A stretch of DNA of 64,000 nucleotides from Dromaius novaehollandiae (Eukaryota; Chordata; Aves; Casuariiformes; Dromaiidae). Positions 60,354 to 64,000 of this stretch are shown piece after piece. Location of the stretch: positions 19,125,501-19,189,500 of the forward strand of contig NC_088099.1 in assembly GCF_036370855.1 (NCBI RefSeq), read 5' to 3'. A program made the translations under genes and the position numbers. The notes under the pieces were generated by a model. It was not told the origin of the DNA, searched no databases, and saw only the letters and a program-made list of their open reading frames with translations. How positions within the stretch are numbered: the first letter of the stretch is position 1; each line of letters starts with the position of its first letter.

Positions 60354-60433
60354 CTTTCATCACATCTAATCAGAATCACGCTATCTGTACCAATACCCAA
60401 AGCTGCAGCTCCTTTCTTCACAGAAAAGTGACT
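60354..60433 (-). CDS. GAD2: GAD2 exon 8 (GAD65 residues 281-307)
   Basis: The minus strand reads [19 protein letters not shown] and then ILIRCDE plus two bases of an Arg codon. The acceptor is a TTTTTCAG tract followed by AGTCAC; the donor is GAAAG|GTAAGT. Exon length is 80 nt, entry phase 0, exit after two bases of the codon. This segment belongs to the large PLP-binding domain of group II decarboxylases, where SHFS-KK leads into the helix holding the cofactor. Compared with human GAD65 as remembered, it has conservative changes L to V (SHFSV) and K to R (LIRC). It is the most 5' coding exon of the gene visible in the window. Confidence 0.95.
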
Positions 60434-61459
60434 CTGAAAAAGTACATTTATTATTTTGTATTATTTTTATTATTATTTTTTATACAATTTAAAGTACTAC
60501 ACTTTTGCAAGTCCTTCAGCAAGCACTCCGACATAGGCAATAATTCTACCCATACACTTTTTCAGAAACTCATCATTGTAATTTGAGGCTTCATATCGGG
60601 ACACTGCAGTCAGTTAAAGCAACACTAATCATTCTAATCTGGATTTATTCCTGGAATATTAAATATACAGTTGCAGTTGGTGATAGACCCAAATTCTGTC
60701 CTTGATGCATGCTTGCAGCTTCTATTGCTGGTATGCATTCATCAATGAGCTTGATTCACTGGAAGTTCTCCCTTAGCCAATTAATTTTGTTCATGGCATC
60801 TGGAGATGTGCTTCTGCTATATAACTTCTGGCCAAATAATATACTGAGAACAAATACAGACAGAAGGCTTAATTGTGATCTCAAGTCAATGAAAGCTAAT
60901 AATAACCCTCATTAATAAATAGAGTTACTTCAATTTAAAATCAGAATCAGACTATTAGTAAGACTAATAGTTAATCTGTATGTACAGGATAAAAGTGGCA
61001 GTTACATACTGTAGTGCAAGTCAGTTTAATTTTCTCTAATTCATAGGATTTAACTCCTGAATTAGCATTGGTCTGTAACTCTAACTTAATTTGTAGTGAT
61101 TATGATAATGAAATTGTTTTATATCAATTTATAACACCAAGAATCAAGATTTTTTATTAACTCAAACCCAAGTGTAACAAATCTGTCCGAAGTCATTTTA
61201 ATTACAGATTGTTAAACTTTAAAGAAAAGGAACTTCTTTGTGTATACTACAGTAATATTAGCTCAGTATGTAACACTGTAAAAAGATAAAGGAGATAAAA
61301 ATCTAATACGGCTTTTAAGGTGTCAGAGATGTTACAGAAAAAAAAAGACACTAAGATGTATAGTTTATCCTCCTGCCAGTGCAGGAGTACAGAAGCAGAT
61401 TCCAAAGCAAAGTATTAACTGCTGCTGCTTTATCAAGTGAGCACTGGGCTTCAACCACA

Positions 61460-61600
61460 GGGCAAACAGTAGAGTGCTGAATCGAAAGGGTTGGACACCA
61501 CGGTTACACATCTGCTTCACTTCAGTGGGACTTTACGGCATATGCCTTCAGTTTAGTAAGTAATAACGCATGCTTTCAGCTTAATAAGTAAAAAAACCCC
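61460..61600. repeat. Possible ancient sauropsid interspersed repeat fragment
   Basis: The plus strand contains 'cacttcagtgggactttac', then 'gcatatgccttcagttta' and a nearly duplicated 'gcatgctttcagcttaataag'. This resembles the very common sauropsid motif 'cttcagtgggactactcacatg..ttaaagttaagcatgtgctt'. The family name is not known to me, and the match is from memory only. Confidence 0.35.
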
Positions 61601-62039
61601 TGTATTTTGCAAAACAGAGGTAATTCGCATGGATGGCCCTGACTGCTGTGCTTGAGGTTGTGTAAGAGTTTCTGAAGTCCTTTTTTCATACGCTCATATC
61701 TCACCATTCTGTCTGAAATGCTTCAAGTTTTCATGCTGCCCAAAGACTTTCTTGAAATGAGCAAAAATGTCATCAGACATTTTGAAGAACTTCAGATTTC
61801 TACTGAGCCATGATTCACTGATGATACATGGACAACTTGCAAATACTTCTCCAGGAAACTGGTATTTTCATACGAAACTGACTTTAATGCAATGGGTTGC
61901 TATAGCTTTCCCCTATGGGATATGGCTGCGATATACCAACAACCCATATGTAGCAGCTGTTGATGACAGTCTACATTTAAGGCCCTAGTGCAGCAATCCA
62001 CCCTAGCCCTTCAACGAGACATATTCTAAAATATGCCTG

Positions 62040-62170
62040 TGAGACTGCCTTCAGCTTAAGCTGATGATTAAATGAAACATATACCCATGCGCTTCCATGA
62101 ACTGCAAGGGATGTATATACCTGTGCTTAAGTGTTGTGGAGTATTTGACTGGATTCATTGCAGCTAGTGT
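62040..62170. repeat. Possible ancient sauropsid interspersed repeat fragment, second copy
   Basis: The plus strand has 'cttcagcttaagctgatga', then 'tacctgtgcttaagtgttgt' followed by 'tatttgactggattca'. This is the same recognisable order as in the repeat family suspected at 61460-61600 (a 'gtgcttaagtgctttgctgaat' block). Degraded; limits approximate. Confidence 0.35.
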
Positions 62171-64000
62171 AGCCATGCCTAAGTCATCACCTAGGGTCCC
62201 CTCCAGTCAGTGGGGGAGGCGCGCTGGAGAGTGATCCACCCTGTACAAGGGTTGCTGGTTCCTGTCTGGAGTGCAGGCCTGCCTTTTAGCTGACTGAAGT
62301 CAGGCAAGGAGATTTCCACCCCTTGCTTAAGGACTAAGCCCTGCCATATCCGACATTCAGGCATACAGCACCTGTCAAAGACGCCCAGCCTCTTCTAGGA
62401 GCAGGGCACTAGAGCTCTACAAACTGGCAAATGTTTGATTTTGACACACTGTTATGTCTAGCCTATTAAAACCACAGGTTGCTGATACGCTGAGATTAGA
62501 AATGCAGTTTTCCCTGCTGTTTATCTAGTTGGAGATCACAAAGTGCTAGGAAGTATTTATACACTGAACATCACAGGTCTGCTCAGCATCATGCTGATGT
62601 GTTCACAGCATGTTCTTTATTACATGAAACCAAATTTTTGTATAAACACATTTCAATGAACTTCATCAGTTTCCCTAAACAGGGGACTTCTTTTCCCAAT
62701 ACTGTAGAGTAAGACATGGACTGTGACCATTCACAAACCTCTATATGTGGAAGATACAGAAGTCTCTTCCCAGGCCCTGGCAGCTCTACCAGAGCCACAT
62801 AATGCAGAAATGCAACTTTATGAGAGCAGAGGAGAGTCTATGAGGAGGCTGCTAGCACCAAGAGGCTTATAATAAATCCCAAGCTCAGGAAGATATCTTT
62901 AATCTTTGCAAAAACTGGAATGGAATTAGACAGTGTCACCATAATGACAGTTCATTACTATGATTTGTGAAGCTAGAATTGAATTTATATACTCTAACAA
63001 CAACAAAAAAAAAACATGCTTTATGCTTGTATTACTCAAATGCTTGGGTACATACTGAGTGGTATAATATATAAATACAGGTAGAGAGCAGGAGTAAGGA
63101 GTTATAATTAGATGCATTTCGTTGGGTTCCAAGTCAATGTCATTAAAACAAGGATGAATTTTGTTCCTTATTCCATATTAGCTAAAATAGATTTACTATT
63201 GTAATTTGTCTTTCTAATAGAAAATAGAACTATTCAAACTACCTTTAAAAAGAGAATATGGATTTGAATGGTTTATTATGAAAAGAAAATTAGGCCCATG
63301 TGCTCAAAAGCATCCACTGGAATATGGCCAAGCCTAGCTGCCTCACTGAGAAGTCTGATGGCCAACATCACTAGGGAAAACATGAATGTAGCATCGAACA
63401 TCTCAGATGCCTGAAAGCTGTTTACAGACTGATGGGAACTTAGCAGGCAGGAATCAAAACAGGTTTAGGGATAGATTGCAAAGAAATACAGAGGTCTATG
63501 CACAAAGGGCAAATGTAATTATAATTTCTAAACAAACTTCGAATATGAAATCGCTCAATCTGCATATACAGACACAGATATGTGACTGCTGTTGTATTTT
63601 TGTGTCTCGGGGTAATGTCTGAGGAATTACTCCAGCTGCTTGAGAAACTCTATAGGGTCGGAATGAAACTGAACAAGGAAAAAATAGAGTTTTAATACCA
63701 AGAAAACTTTCCTAGTGATGATGATTAGTAAACTTTGTTTTGGTATTCCTAGGACAGTGCTGAAAACGTGGCCATCTGGGTAATGTAAACACGGAAAAGT
63801 AATCAAGGTCTAACAGAAGGAAAGGTTTGCAGGGAGACAAAATAACTGAAAGGTTCAACTGGGCTCACAGGGCAAAGGAGGACATCAATTATGACCTCTT
63901 TGGGAACATGGGGCTGCAGACTGTCTAGCCATGCAAGGAACTGAGATGGAGTACAATCTCCTACTGCACGGCCATGTAGGGGCAACTCAGCTCTGAAGTC

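Larger units (their letters stand above)
43196..64000 (-). other. GAD2: GAD2 gene body, 3' half (exons 8-16 plus 3' UTR); 5' half lies outside the window
   Basis: Nine exons on the minus strand splice into 305 codons matching the C-terminal part of glutamate decarboxylase 65, from SHFS (human residue 281) to the terminal ERLGQDL. GAD65 is a PLP-dependent group II decarboxylase that converts L-glutamate to GABA and is anchored to synaptic vesicle membranes through its N-terminal region, which is not in this window. The C-terminal sequence ([21 protein letters not shown]) matches GAD65 rather than the paralogue GAD67, which reads APKIKALMMES and VGYQPQGDKA. Exon lengths are 80, 55, 117, 65, 79, 150, 108, 90 and 174 nt (918 nt in total), and phases join correctly throughout. 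Exon 7 (FSPGGAISN to FTSEH in human) was searched for up to base 64000 and not found, so intron 7 exceeds 3.5 kb. Exon numbers assume the 16-exon mammalian structure. Confidence 0.97.
60434..64000 (-). other. GAD2 intron 7, 3' part (continues beyond the window)
   Basis: The sequence upstream of exon 8 runs to the window edge with no exon 7 found on the minus strand. It contains two fragments resembling a widespread old sauropsid repeat (61460-61600 and 62040-62170) and a moderately GC-rich patch at 62180-62420 of unknown nature. The rest is AT-rich unique sequence. Confidence 0.8.

Noticed and set aside
45587..60433. Gene identity as GAD1 (GAD67) instead of GAD2
   Set aside because: Diagnostic segments ([12 protein letters not shown] in exon 12, [11 protein letters not shown] and [10 protein letters not shown] in exon 16) match GAD65; GAD67 differs at each of them.
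60434..64000. Search for GAD2 exon 7 (FSPGGAISN to FTSEH)
   Set aside because: No minus-strand frame in this span gives these conserved residues with splice sites, so the exon must lie beyond the window.
1..64000. CRISPR arrays, operons, phage or bacterial mobile elements, tRNA or rRNA genes
   Set aside because: None was seen; sequence features are those of a vertebrate chromosome.

Overview
This window is vertebrate genomic DNA, most likely from a bird. It is AT-rich with short GC-rich patches, has no operon-like gene packing, and contains a recognisable CR1-type LINE and spliced exons with compact introns. The bird assignment is an inference from compactness and CR1 content; another sauropsid cannot be excluded.

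The one gene I can support is the 3' half of GAD2 (glutamate decarboxylase 65 kDa, GAD65), on the minus strand. Nine consecutive coding exons lie between 60433 and 45587. They join in frame without a stop into the C-terminal 305 residues of a protein that is 585 residues long in human (residues 281-585). Counting back from the last exon of the 16-exon mammalian gene, they are exons 8-16. All intron ends are GT..AG and the phases agree. Exons 1-7 must lie beyond base 64000. The PLP-binding lysine (human K396, NPHK motif), the PLP-ring aspartate (D364) and the catalytic-loop tyrosine (Y425) are present, so the visible part encodes an intact enzyme. GAD65 makes GABA from glutamate at presynaptic terminals. 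A likely 3' UTR runs down to a canonical poly(A) signal at 43216-43221.

From 1 to about 43.2 kb the window appears to be the intergenic region downstream of GAD2. In mammals the next gene in that direction is APBB1IP; I looked for its exons and found none. This part holds unique AT-rich sequence, a degraded CR1 LINE (34.8-35.8 kb), fragments resembling old sauropsid repeats, a 48-bp two-copy tandem repeat, several homopolymer tracts, and stretches whose composition and motif content suggest conserved regulatory elements. One of these contains a perfect K50 homeodomain dimer palindrome.

The observations most worth following are: (1) a three-copy acceptor-like repeat at the end of the last GAD2 intron, whose two decoy AGs are each followed at once by TAA; (2) a glycine replacing the near-invariant alanine straight after the PLP aspartate, exactly at the exon 10/11 junction; (3) a CpG-rich patch inside intron 14 with long open frames on both strands; and (4) the homeodomain palindrome in the intergenic region. 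I did not find an undescribed multi-gene system.
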